This document shows, piece after piece, positions 37,559 to 45,834 of a stretch of DNA of 64,000 nt. Source of the DNA: Altererythrobacter sp. B11 (GTDB lineage: Bacteria > Pseudomonadota > Alphaproteobacteria > Sphingomonadales > Sphingomonadaceae). The DNA lies in NCBI RefSeq assembly GCF_003569745.1, contig NZ_AP018498.1, positions 2,331,001-2,395,000 on the forward strand, written 5' to 3'. The notes beneath the pieces are model-generated. The model had not been told where the DNA came from and ran no database searches. It saw nothing but the letters and a program-made list of their open reading frames with translations. Within the stretch, counting starts at the first letter, position 1, and every line of letters begins with the position of its first letter. The translations under genes and the position numbers were made by a program.

Positions 37559-38968
37559 GTGGCTGAGAATTACGACGTCATCGTTCTGGGTTCGGGACCG
37601 GGCGGCTATGTCGCCGCCATTCGTGCGGCACAGCTGGGCCTCAAGACCGCGATTGTGGAGCGGGAATTGCTGGGCGGCATCTGCCTCAACTGGGGCTGCA
37701 TCCCGACAAAGGCGCTGCTGCGGTCGGCCGAGATCTTCCATTATATGCAGCAAGCCAAGGATTATGGCCTTGTTGCCAAGGGGATAGAGGCTGACCTTGA
37801 AGCTGTGGTGAAGCGCAGCCGCGGCGTGGCGAAGCAGCTGAATCAGGGCGTCACGCATTTGATGAAGAAGAACAAGATCGCCGTGCATATGGGCACCGGC
37901 ACGTTCAAGAATGCGACCACGCTGGAAGTGAAGGGGGAAAAGGGCAGCGAGACCATCTCCGCCAAGCACATTATCGTCGCCACCGGCGCGCGCGCGCGCG
38001 ACCTCCCGTTCGCCCCCGCCGACGGCAAGCGGGTGTGGACCTATCGCCATGCAATGACGCCGGGCGAAATGCCGGGCAAGCTGCTGGTGATTGGCTCGGG
38101 CGCAATTGGTGTCGAGTTCGCCAGCTTTTACAACGACATGGGCGCCGATGTTACCATGGTCGAGATGCTCGACCGGATTGTGCCGGTCGAAGATGCCGAT
38201 GTCTCCGCCTTCCTGCATAAGCAGCTGACCAAGCAGGGCATGACGATCAAGACCGGCGCCGCGCTGGAAGAGCTCAAGGTTTCCGACAAGGGCGTGTCCG
38301 CGAAGATCAAGGGCAAGGACGGTAAGGTCGAAAGTGCCGAATATAGCCATGTGATCGTCGCCATTGGCATCCAGCCGAACACGGAAAACATCGGCCTCGA
38401 AAAGCTGGTGGAGATGGATCGCGGCTTCATCCAGATCGATCCCTATGGCCGCACGAAGAGCAAGGGCCTGTGGGCGATCGGCGATTGCGTGCCGGGCCCT
38501 TGGCTGGCGCACAAGGCCAGCCATGAAGGCGTGACCGCCGCGGAAGCGATCGCGAAGGAGCTGGGCAACAAGGATGTCCATCCCCATCCGCTCGACCGCA
38601 ACAACATTCCCGGCTGCACCTATTGCCATCCGCAGATCGCCAGCGTGGGCATGACCGAGGCGAAAGCCAAGGAAGCGGGCTATACGGTCAAGGTCGGCAA
38701 CTTCCCCTTCATCGGCAATGGCAAGGCCATCGCGCTGGGCGAGCCGGAAGGCTTCGTGAAGACGGTGTTCGATGCCAAGACCGGCGAATTGCTGGGCGCC
38801 CACATGATCGGCGCCGAGGTGACCGAGATGATCCAGGGCTACACCGTCGGCAAGACGCTGGAGACGACCGAAGCGGAGCTGATGAACACCATCTTCCCGC
38901 ATCCCACCATCAGCGAAGCGATGCACGAAAGCGTCCTCGGCGCGTACGGCAGGGCGCTACATATCTAG
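37559..38968 (+). CDS. lpdA: Dihydrolipoyl dehydrogenase (E3)
   Basis: A 469-residue flavoprotein disulfide reductase that reoxidises lipoyl groups of 2-oxo acid dehydrogenases. The FAD motif is G-S-G-P-G-G-Y (11-17), the redox disulfide is C42/C47 in C-L-N-W-G-C, and the C-terminal H-P-T-I-S-E supplies the catalytic His-Glu pair. It begins at a GTG at 37559 with an AGGAG ribosome site. It would pair with the PdhC upstream. Confidence 0.97.
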   Translation: MAENYDVIVLGSGPGGYVAAIRAAQLGLKTAIVERELLGGICLNWGCIPTKALLRSAEIFHYMQQAKDYGLVAKGIEADLEAVVKRSRGVAKQLNQGVTHLMKKNKIAVHMGTGTFKNATTLEVKGEKGSETISAKHIIVATGARARDLPFAPADGKRVWTYRHAMTPGEMPGKLLVIGSGAIGVEFASFYNDMGADVTMVEMLDRIVPVEDADVSAFLHKQLTKQGMTIKTGAALEELKVSDKGVSAKIKGKDGKVESAEYSHVIVAIGIQPNTENIGLEKLVEMDRGFIQIDPYGRTKSKGLWAIGDCVPGPWLAHKASHEGVTAAEAIAKELGNKDVHPHPLDRNNIPGCTYCHPQIASVGMTEAKAKEAGYTVKVGNFPFIGNGKAIALGEPEGFVKTVFDAKTGELLGAHMIGAEVTEMIQGYTVGKTLETTEAELMNTIFPHPTISEAMHESVLGAYGRALHI

Positions 38969-38984
38969 CGGGCGCGGAGCGGTG

Positions 38985-39074
38985 TGGCGGACAGGGTGGG
39001 ATTCGAACCCACGGTGGGCTTGCACCCACGCCGGTTTTCAAGACCGGTGCATTCAACCGCTCTGCCACCTGTCC
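38985..39074 (-). tRNA. tRNA-Ser (anticodon UGA), CCA encoded
   Basis: On the minus strand the acceptor arms GGACAGG and CCTGTCC close a cloverleaf with a T arm GGGTTCGAATCCC. The anticodon arm is CCGGT-CTTGAAA-ACCGG, giving anticodon TGA. A long variable arm (CGTGGGTGCAAGCCCACCG) marks it as a class II tRNA of the serine type. The terminal CCA is encoded in the gene, and coordinates include it. Confidence 0.97.
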
Positions 39075-39193
39075 GCTGGAGATGCCGGCTAGCGGGGAAT
39101 GGGGCGCTTGTCACCTCGTGACTCTCCGCGCTGGCTGGGTTAATCACCGGGCAAGAGCGCAAAGCGCCGGCAAGGGGTGGAGGGAGACGCGAC

Positions 39194-40066
39194 ATGGGAC
39201 GTTCCGCAATGATATTGGCGGTGGGGATGGCGCTTGCGGCGAGCTCGGCACCGGCGCTGGCCCAATCCTCCTGCAGCCGCGAATCCCTCGATGCGATCGC
39301 CGACAAATATGTCGCGGCGCAGACGGAAGGCATGGCGCTGCGCGTGCCGATGGGCAACTGGGTCCAGTATCGCGAGAATTTCGAGCTTTCTTCAATGACC
39401 TACGGCGGTATCCTGGCAACACCGCAGAAGATCGACTGGCACCGTTCCTTCGTGGATACGGACAGTTGCACGGTCTATGTCGAAGCAATCATCACCGATC
39501 CGGCCCATCCCTATGTCCTCGCGACCAAGCTCAGCACCCGGGGCGGATCGGTCAATGCGTTCGACGTGATCGTGACCGACGAGGGGGACTGGCTGTTCGA
39601 CGCGCAGCGGACGCTGGCCTACGCCCGGCAGGAGGACTGGGGCGAAATCCCCGAAGGCGAGCGGGACAGCCGCCAGGTGCTGCAGGCTGCCGCGGATGCC
39701 TATCTCGACAGCTTCAAGGACGAGAGCGTGGAGGTGCCCTGGGGCACGCCCTGCGCTCGGCTCGAAGGCGGGCTCTACACCGGCAAGGGCCGGCCGGACG
39801 ACAGCTGCAATGTCGGCGTGCCCGAAGGGGTGGATCTGACGAACCGGTCCTATGTGATCGATCCTGCGGTGGGCGCGGTGGCGGTATTCCTACGCTTCGG
39901 CGGGCCGGAGGGCCTGCCGGATGCTCATGTGTTCCGTGTGGAAAAAGGGCGGATCCGCTATGTCCACACCATCACCAATTGCGGTGATATGCCCAATTGC
40001 GGTTTTCCGCCGCTTTCCGAAATGCTCAAGAACAATCCAGCGTTACAACCCGATCTCCAGAAATAG
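39194..40066 (+). CDS. Secreted protein of unknown function, first of a tandem pair
   Basis: A 290-residue exported protein with a signal peptide ending A-L-A-Q near residue 24. The most conserved parts shared with the next gene are V-P-W-G-T-P-C-A-R-L-E-G-G and the C-terminal C-G-F-P-P-L-S-E-M-L-K. Several cysteines are shared. I recognise it only as the type of protein recently grouped as DUF8021, whose function is unknown. A strong GGAGGGAG ribosome site precedes the ATG. The second copy follows 15 bp after the stop. Confidence 0.78.
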   Translation: MGRSAMILAVGMALAASSAPALAQSSCSRESLDAIADKYVAAQTEGMALRVPMGNWVQYRENFELSSMTYGGILATPQKIDWHRSFVDTDSCTVYVEAIITDPAHPYVLATKLSTRGGSVNAFDVIVTDEGDWLFDAQRTLAYARQEDWGEIPEGERDSRQVLQAAADAYLDSFKDESVEVPWGTPCARLEGGLYTGKGRPDDSCNVGVPEGVDLTNRSYVIDPAVGAVAVFLRFGGPEGLPDAHVFRVEKGRIRYVHTITNCGDMPNCGFPPLSEMLKNNPALQPDLQK

Positions 40067-40081
40067 GATTTCAGCGACATC

Positions 40082-40966
40082 ATGACTGCATTTCTTTCCC
40101 GCCTGCGGACTGCGGGCCTTGCCGCCACCGCTCTTGCCGGTCTCGCCATTGCCACCCCGGCCGCAGCGCAGGGTGCGGGCTGCCCGCGCAGCAAGACGCA
40201 GGAGATCGGCGACAGCTGGATCGCGGCCGTGGAGGCCGGCAGCATGTTCAAGATGAACCTTGGCGAATGGGTGGACTACAGCGAGAATTTCGAACGCGGC
40301 TCGCTCGGTTCCTTCCTCAACAAGCCGCGCAAGGTCGACTGGCACCTGATGATCCAGGACACGGACAAGTGCCGCGTCTTCGTGGAAGCCGTGATCCTCG
40401 ATAAGGAACGGCCGATGGTGCTGGCAACGCAGGTGGGCAGCGGCTTCTTCGGCGTGGGGCCGTTCAACAACATCGTCACGGATGAGGGCGACTGGCTGTT
40501 CGACGCGGAGAAGACCGCCTATTACGCCTCGCGCGAGGACTGGAGCGAGATCCCCGAAGGCCAGCGTAACACGCGCGAGGAACTGATCGCAGCCGCCAAC
40601 GCCTATCTCGACAGCTTCAAGGACAAAAGCGTGCAGGTGCCCTGGGGCACGCCCTGCGCACGCCTCGAAGGCGGGATCTACACCGGCAAGGGCCAGCCGA
40701 CCGACAGCTGCAATGTCGGCGTGCCCGACGGGGTGGAACTGACGGATCGCGACTACATCGTCGATCCCGCGCTGGGCGCCGTGGCCGTGTTCCTGAAGTT
40801 CGGCGAGAAGAAGCGGCCTGACAGCCATCTGTTCCGCATCGAAGATGGCAAGATCCGCTATGTCCACACCGTCACCAATTGCGGGGACGAGGTGAACTGC
40901 GGCTTCCCGCCGCTCTCCGAAATGCTCAAGAAGAACCCGGAAATGCAGCCCGACCTCGGCAAATAA
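40082..40966 (+). CDS. Secreted protein of unknown function, second of a tandem pair
   Basis: A 294-residue paralogue of the preceding gene, about half identical by eye, with its own signal peptide ending near A-A-A-Q. It keeps V-P-W-G-T-P-C-A-R-L-E-G-G, D-S-C-N-V-G-V-P and the C-G-F-P-P-L-S-E-M-L-K end, and the spacing between the cysteines is almost the same. The pair is a clear local duplication. It lies upstream of peptidoglycan enzymes, which makes a periplasmic envelope role plausible but unproven. A GC-rich hairpin (41022-41034 with 41043-41054) lies between it and the transglycosylase gene. Confidence 0.78.
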   Translation: MTAFLSRLRTAGLAATALAGLAIATPAAAQGAGCPRSKTQEIGDSWIAAVEAGSMFKMNLGEWVDYSENFERGSLGSFLNKPRKVDWHLMIQDTDKCRVFVEAVILDKERPMVLATQVGSGFFGVGPFNNIVTDEGDWLFDAEKTAYYASREDWSEIPEGQRNTREELIAAANAYLDSFKDKSVQVPWGTPCARLEGGIYTGKGQPTDSCNVGVPDGVELTDRDYIVDPALGAVAVFLKFGEKKRPDSHLFRIEDGKIRYVHTVTNCGDEVNCGFPPLSEMLKKNPEMQPDLGK

Positions 40967-41070
40967 GGGGCGTTGCGGCGCCCGGCCCGGGCGGGCGGTT
41001 CGTCGCAAAGAGGACACCGGGGCGCGGGCCCGGGCTTTCCATCCCGGCCCGCGCATGGCACAAAACCGCC

Positions 41071-42093
41071 ATGCCGAGAAAATTGCTGCGTTTACTTTTC
41101 GCTGGCGGGGCGGCCTTGCTGGCCAGCTCCGCCGCTGCCCAGGACATGCCCTTCGATGCCTATATGCAGCTCGTTGCCGCCAAGGCGCGGGCGCAGGGGG
41201 TAAGCGAAGGCACGATTTCCCGGATGCTGGGGGGGCTTTCGCCAAACCAGCGCGTCATCGCGCTCGATCGGGACAATGTCTCCAGCGGTGGGCAAAGCAG
41301 CGGCTATCCCCTGTTGGCGCCCTATATCCAGCGGCATAACACGCAGGCCCGCGTTACCCGCGGCCGGGCGCTTTACCGCGAGTTGGGCCCCATGGGAGCC
41401 AGCATCCAGGGCCGCTTCGGCGTGCCGCCTGAAATCCTGCTGGCGATCTGGGGCCATGAGACAAGCTATGGCGCAGTAAAGGGCGGGTTCGATCTCGCCG
41501 GTGCACTCGCCACGCTGGCCTGGGAAGGGCGGCGGCGCGATCTGTTCGAAACCGAGCTGGTCGACCTGCTCAAGATCGCGGATCGCGATGGGGTCTCGCG
41601 CTCGACCCTCGTGGGCAGCTGGGCGGGCGCCTTCGGAAATCCCCAATTCCTTCCGAGCGTCTATCTGCGGCTCGCGGTGGATGGCGATGGCGACGGCAAG
41701 CGCGACATCTGGAACAGCGAAGCGGACACGCTGTACTCCATCGCGAACTATTTCCGGGACGCTGGATGGCGCTCTGGCGAGCCCTGGGGCGTTCGCGCCT
41801 ATACGCCGAACAGCGTCGATCGCTCGGCGATCGCAGCGCGGGTGGCATCGCCGGTGTGCCCACGGGTGCATGAGCGGCACAGCCGCTGGATGACGGTGCG
41901 CGAGTGGAAAGCGCTGGGCGTGATCCCGCAAGGGCCCATTGGCGACGACGTCATGGCCTCGCTGTTCGAGCCGGACGGGCCATCTGCGCCCAGCTATCTC
42001 TTAACTCAGAATTATCGGGTCATCCTCGAATACAATTGCTCCAACTATTACGCGATGAGTGTGGGGCTGCTCGCCGATGAGATTTCCCATTGA
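41071..42093 (+). CDS. Lytic murein transglycosylase, MltB family
   Basis: A 340-residue exported enzyme with an N-terminal signal peptide (residues 1-22). The SLT_2 domain has the catalytic Glu in I-W-G-H-E-T-S-Y-G near residue 132, plus G-S-W-A-G-A-F-G-N-P-Q-F-L-P-S and D-G-D-G-K-R-D-I-W, typical of MltB. It cleaves the glycan strand to 1,6-anhydro-muropeptides. The sequence C-terminal to the domain is short, with no peptidoglycan-binding module visible. Its last bases overlap the upstream region of the RlpA-like gene. Confidence 0.92.
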   Translation: MPRKLLRLLFAGGAALLASSAAAQDMPFDAYMQLVAAKARAQGVSEGTISRMLGGLSPNQRVIALDRDNVSSGGQSSGYPLLAPYIQRHNTQARVTRGRALYRELGPMGASIQGRFGVPPEILLAIWGHETSYGAVKGGFDLAGALATLAWEGRRRDLFETELVDLLKIADRDGVSRSTLVGSWAGAFGNPQFLPSVYLRLAVDGDGDGKRDIWNSEADTLYSIANYFRDAGWRSGEPWGVRAYTPNSVDRSAIAARVASPVCPRVHERHSRWMTVREWKALGVIPQGPIGDDVMASLFEPDGPSAPSYLLTQNYRVILEYNCSNYYAMSVGLLADEISH

Positions 42094-42112
42094 TGTTAAG
42101 CAGTTGATAGCA

Positions 42113-43009
42113 ATGAAGGTCTGCCTGCTTGCGGTGGCGGCAGGGCTGGTCGCCTGTGTGACGGCCGCCGCCGCGCAGCCCCGCGCGGCCGCCACCGGAT
42201 CCGAGCCGCAGGGTCCGGCCGCCGATTACCCGGTGGTAGTCGGCGAGCCTTATCGCGTCTCCGGCTTGGAGTATGTCCCATCGGACGTGCTGAATTACGA
42301 TGAGGTGGGCTATGCCGTGGTCGATCCTGATGCGAAGCAGGGGGTAACCGCCGCGCATCATACTCTTCCGCTGCCCAGCTATGTGGAGGTGACATCACTC
42401 GAGAGCGGGCGAACCATTCTGGTGCGGGTGGAGCGCCGCGGGCCCATGGACGGCAATTCGCTTATTGCACTGTCCGCTGATGCCATGGTCCAGTTGGGTG
42501 TCGAGGGCAGCGCGCCGGTTCGCGTCCGCCGGGTGAACCCGCCCGAGGAACAGCGGGCCCTGCTCCGCGCGGGTCAGGAGGCACCCCTGCGCATTGATAC
42601 GCCGATGTCGTTGGTGGAAGTGCTGAAGAAGCGCCTCCCCGCCAGCGGGTCGGCATCGCTTCAGGCACCGGCAGGCCACGCGCCGGAGGAGACCTCCGCG
42701 CCGGCCAAGGACCAGCTCCCGATCGAACCGAAGGCCATATCGCCGATGCCCGCTGCCGCCGTGGCCCCTACGCCCGCAGAGGATCGCATGGTCGCAAACC
42801 AGAAGGGATATGGGGTCCAGGCCGCCACCATGTCCACCCGCGAACGGGCTGAGCGCGTTGCACGCCAGATCGGCGGCACGATCGCCCCTGCGGGCACTCT
42901 TTTCCGCGTGCGCACCGGTCCGTTCCCGACGCGCAGGGAGGCGGAGGCCTCGCTCGCCAAGGTGAAGGCTGCAGGGTATACCGACGCGCGAATCTTCACG
43001 ACAGACTGA
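42113..43009 (+). CDS. RlpA-like protein with a degenerate barrel and a SPOR domain
   Basis: A 298-residue exported protein. The double-psi beta-barrel keeps T-A-A-H-H-T-L-P-L-P-S and G-R-T-I-L-V-R-V, but the usual N-D-R-G-P is E-R-R-G-P and the W-Y-G...T-A-N-G-E part is missing. A C-terminal SPOR domain (last about 75 residues, T-R-E-R-A-E-R-V-A to the end) should bind denuded glycan strands at the septum. The start at 42113 gives a good signal peptide (M-K-V-C-L-L-A-V-A-A-G); an ATG at 42077 is possible. Confidence 0.85.
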   Translation: MKVCLLAVAAGLVACVTAAAAQPRAAATGSEPQGPAADYPVVVGEPYRVSGLEYVPSDVLNYDEVGYAVVDPDAKQGVTAAHHTLPLPSYVEVTSLESGRTILVRVERRGPMDGNSLIALSADAMVQLGVEGSAPVRVRRVNPPEEQRALLRAGQEAPLRIDTPMSLVEVLKKRLPASGSASLQAPAGHAPEETSAPAKDQLPIEPKAISPMPAAAVAPTPAEDRMVANQKGYGVQAATMSTRERAERVARQIGGTIAPAGTLFRVRTGPFPTRREAEASLAKVKAAGYTDARIFTTD

Positions 43010-43046
43010 ACGGCCGGCGCCCGGCGCTCCGGTGGCTGGAGCGGAA

Positions 43047-44243
43047 TTGAAACCGACTATCCCCCTTCTTCTCGCCCTTGCGACACTGCCGGCGGCGGCT
43101 GTTCCTGCGGCTCCCTTACCGGGCTCCGCCCGCGCGACGCAGCCCGTTCGCGCCCCCGATGTGCCTGCGGCGCCTGTTCCGGCCGAGATCCCGGTGGCTC
43201 TGCTGGTGGATCTGTCCTCGGGCCAGGTGCTCTTCTCCCGCGATCCGGATCGGCGCTTCATGCCCGCTTCGGTGACGAAGGTGATGACAGCCTATTCCGC
43301 CTTTCGCCTGATCTCCGAAGGCAAGCTCTCGCCCGAACGGCATATCCTGATCAGCAAGGCGCTGGCGGATGAATGGTCGGGCGAAGGCTCTTCCATGTTC
43401 CTCAAGGCCGGTGATCGGGTGACCATCGGCCAGTTGCTGCTGGGCATCACGACGGTTTCTGCCAACGACGGGGCAGTGGCCGTGGCGCTGGAGGCTGCCG
43501 GATCGCTGGGCGAATGGCTGGCGTTGATGAACGCCAATGCCGCCGAGCTGGGTATGCGCGACACGCATTTCGGTACGCCCAATGGCTGGCCTGACGAGGG
43601 GCGCACCTTCACCAGTGCCCGCGATCTGGCGCTGCTGGCCGAGGCGATGGTGACGCGCTACCCCGAACTCTACCACCGCTATTTCGGCCATCGGGGGCTG
43701 CAATATGGCGGATATGCGCAAAACAACCACGATCCCGTGACCGGCGTGGTCGAGGGGGCGGACGGGATCAAGACCGGCTATACCCGCCAGGCTGGCTACA
43801 ACTTCCTCGGTTCGGCCGAGCGCGGGGGGCGGAGGCTGGTCATGGTGCTTGCCGGATCGCCCACCGCGCCCTTGCGCGACAAAACGGCGCGCGATCTCCT
43901 GCGCTGGGGCTTCGATGCGTTTCAGTCCCGCGTCGTCCTGCCGCGCGACATGGCCGTCGGGCAAGCCAGCGTCCAGGGCGGCGCCAGCACCACCGTGGGT
44001 CTGAAGACAGAAGGGGACGTGCTGGCCAGCATGGCGCCGGGCAAGGATGCCGCAGTCACCATGTCGGTGCGTTATCGCGGACCGGTTCAGGCGCCGGTGA
44101 AGCAGGGGACCCGCGTCGCCTTCCTGCATGTCGCCGTTGCCGGCCAGGAAGCCTATGACGTGCCGCTGGTCGCCAGCGAAACCGTGCCGGAAGCCAATCC
44201 GTTGCAGCGCATCCGCAACGGCCTGCTGGGGATGTTCTCGTGA
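43047..44243 (+). CDS. D-alanyl-D-alanine carboxypeptidase (PBP5/DacC type)
   Basis: About 398 residues of an exported low-molecular-weight penicillin-binding protein. The active-site motifs are S-V-T-K (SxxK), S-A-N-D (SxN) and K-T-G-Y. A C-terminal beta domain and a short amphipathic end (R-I-R-N-G-L-L-G-M-F) follow, as in PBP5/6 anchoring helices. It removes the terminal D-Ala from pentapeptides. The TTG at 43047 is chosen since GGAG lies five bases upstream and it gives a clean K-P-T-I-P-L-L-L-A signal peptide; a GTG at 43032 has no ribosome site. Confidence 0.92.
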   Translation: MKPTIPLLLALATLPAAAVPAAPLPGSARATQPVRAPDVPAAPVPAEIPVALLVDLSSGQVLFSRDPDRRFMPASVTKVMTAYSAFRLISEGKLSPERHILISKALADEWSGEGSSMFLKAGDRVTIGQLLLGITTVSANDGAVAVALEAAGSLGEWLALMNANAAELGMRDTHFGTPNGWPDEGRTFTSARDLALLAEAMVTRYPELYHRYFGHRGLQYGGYAQNNHDPVTGVVEGADGIKTGYTRQAGYNFLGSAERGGRRLVMVLAGSPTAPLRDKTARDLLRWGFDAFQSRVVLPRDMAVGQASVQGGASTTVGLKTEGDVLASMAPGKDAAVTMSVRYRGPVQAPVKQGTRVAFLHVAVAGQEAYDVPLVASETVPEANPLQRIRNGLLGMFS

Positions 44244-44872
44244 TGCGGGGACGCTTCATCACCCTGGAAGGCGGGGAGGGGGCCGGAAAGTCCACCCAGG
44301 CCGCCCTGCTGGCCGACGCGCTGCGTGCCCGTGGCCTCTCGGTCCTGCTCACGCGCGAGCCGGGGGGTACGCCCGGAGCCGAGGCGATCCGGGGGTTGCT
44401 GCTCGATCCTGCGCAGAGCTGGGGCCCGCGCGCAGAAGCCTTGCTGTTTGCGGCCGCACGGGCCGATCACGTGGCTCAGGCGCTGGAGCCGGCACTGGCA
44501 TCCGGCCAATGGGTGGTGTGCGACCGCTTTCTCGATTCAAGCCGGGCCTATCAGGGTGGCGCTGGCGGTTTGGCGGATGAGGATATCTGCACGCTCCACC
44601 GTATTGGTTCAGGCGGCCTGCTGCCCGATCTTACGCTGTTGGTGGAAATCGGGGCCGAAACCGCCGCCGAACGGCTTCAGCGGCGGGATGGGGAGGGCGG
44701 TGACCGGATCGGTGGGCGGGACAGCGCCTATCACGCTGAAGTCGCCGCCAGCTTCGCTCGCCTTGCTGCGGCGGAGCCTGGCCGCTTCGCGCGTATCGCG
44801 GGCGAGGGCTCTCCTGACGCCATCCACCAGCGGATCATGCAGGCGGTTGAGCGCCTGCTGGCACGGGCATGA
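44243..44872 (+). CDS. tmk: Thymidylate kinase
   Basis: A 209-residue P-loop kinase converting dTMP to dTDP. The P-loop is G-G-E-G-A-G-K-S-T (9-17), T-R-E-P-G-G-T near 36 is the DRX-like segment, and D-R-F-L-D-S-S-R-A-Y-Q-G near 94 is the thymidylate-binding motif. The gene overlaps the end of the carboxypeptidase gene; a GTG at 44240 is an equally possible start. holB overlaps its stop, as in many bacteria. Confidence 0.96.
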   Translation: MRGRFITLEGGEGAGKSTQAALLADALRARGLSVLLTREPGGTPGAEAIRGLLLDPAQSWGPRAEALLFAAARADHVAQALEPALASGQWVVCDRFLDSSRAYQGGAGGLADEDICTLHRIGSGGLLPDLTLLVEIGAETAAERLQRRDGEGGDRIGGRDSAYHAEVAASFARLAAAEPGRFARIAGEGSPDAIHQRIMQAVERLLARA

Positions 44873-45834
44873 TGGCTTTCGCCGGCCATGATGCGCCGTG
44901 GCGCGAATGGCGCAGTGCGCTGGCCGGGCCGCGCATGCATCACGGGTGGATTCTGTCGGGCAAGCGAGGCACGGGAAAGGCGGGCTTCGCACTCATGGCT
45001 GCCCGGGAGCTGGTGGCAGAACCGGGTGTTCCGCAGCCCCCGCATGACCATCCTGACGTGATCGTGCTGGAAAACCTTCCCGCCACCAGCGAGGATGAGA
45101 AGAAGAAGGAAGCGGGCAAGCCCTTCAATCTCAAGCGCAACATTTCCGTGGATCAGGTGCGCGCGATGCAGCGGCGCCTTTCCACGCGGCCTACCATGGG
45201 CGACAGGCGTGCGATCATCATCGATCCGGCCGACGATCTGGAGAAGAGCGCCGCCAACGCGCTGCTAAAAAGCCTGGAGGAACCGCCGGCGGGCACTTAC
45301 TTCCTGCTCGTCACTCACCGGATCGGCCGGCTTCTGCCCACGATCCGTTCACGCTGCCGCGTGCTGGGCTTCCCGCCGATCAACGATGCGGCGATCGATA
45401 GCATTCTCCAGCAGGCCGAGCCGCGGGCGGATCACGCCATGCGGCAAGCCGCCATTGCCGCCGCCGCCGGTTCCCCGGGCGCCGCGATTGACTTCGTCGC
45501 GCTCGATCTCGGACGCCTGCATGGGCTGATGACCGAAATCGCGGAGCGCGGGGATCCCGACTTCTCGCTCCGTGGCCAGCTGGCCGAAGCCATGGGAGCG
45601 CGGCCTGACAGGAAGCGGCAGCTGGCCGCAGTAGAACTGGCGCGCAATGTGGTCGCAAGCCGGATGCACACCACTCCCAAACGGTTTCTTCCTGCGTTGA
45701 CTGAAGCGCACGCCGCGCTCGCGCGCCTCGCCGCGCAGGCGCCGACCTACAATTTCGATCCCGGTCTGATGGTCATGGAAATCGGCGGGTTGCTCACCAG
45801 TCTCGCCATGCCTAGGGAAGCGGCCCATGGCTGA
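44869..45834 (+). CDS. holB: DNA polymerase III subunit delta prime
   Basis: A 321-residue clamp-loader subunit. W-I-L-S-G-K-R-G-T-G-K near residue 27 is the P-loop remnant, I-S-V-D-Q-V-R near 92 and S-A-A-N-A-L-L-K-S-L-E-E-P-P near 126 are the delta-prime core. The arginine-finger region is I-R-S-R-C-R. It acts with DnaX and HolA. tmk-holB-metG-tatD is a widespread order. Confidence 0.95.
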   Translation: MMAFAGHDAPWREWRSALAGPRMHHGWILSGKRGTGKAGFALMAARELVAEPGVPQPPHDHPDVIVLENLPATSEDEKKKEAGKPFNLKRNISVDQVRAMQRRLSTRPTMGDRRAIIIDPADDLEKSAANALLKSLEEPPAGTYFLLVTHRIGRLLPTIRSRCRVLGFPPINDAAIDSILQQAEPRADHAMRQAAIAAAAGSPGAAIDFVALDLGRLHGLMTEIAERGDPDFSLRGQLAEAMGARPDRKRQLAAVELARNVVASRMHTTPKRFLPALTEAHAALARLAAQAPTYNFDPGLMVMEIGGLLTSLAMPREAAHG

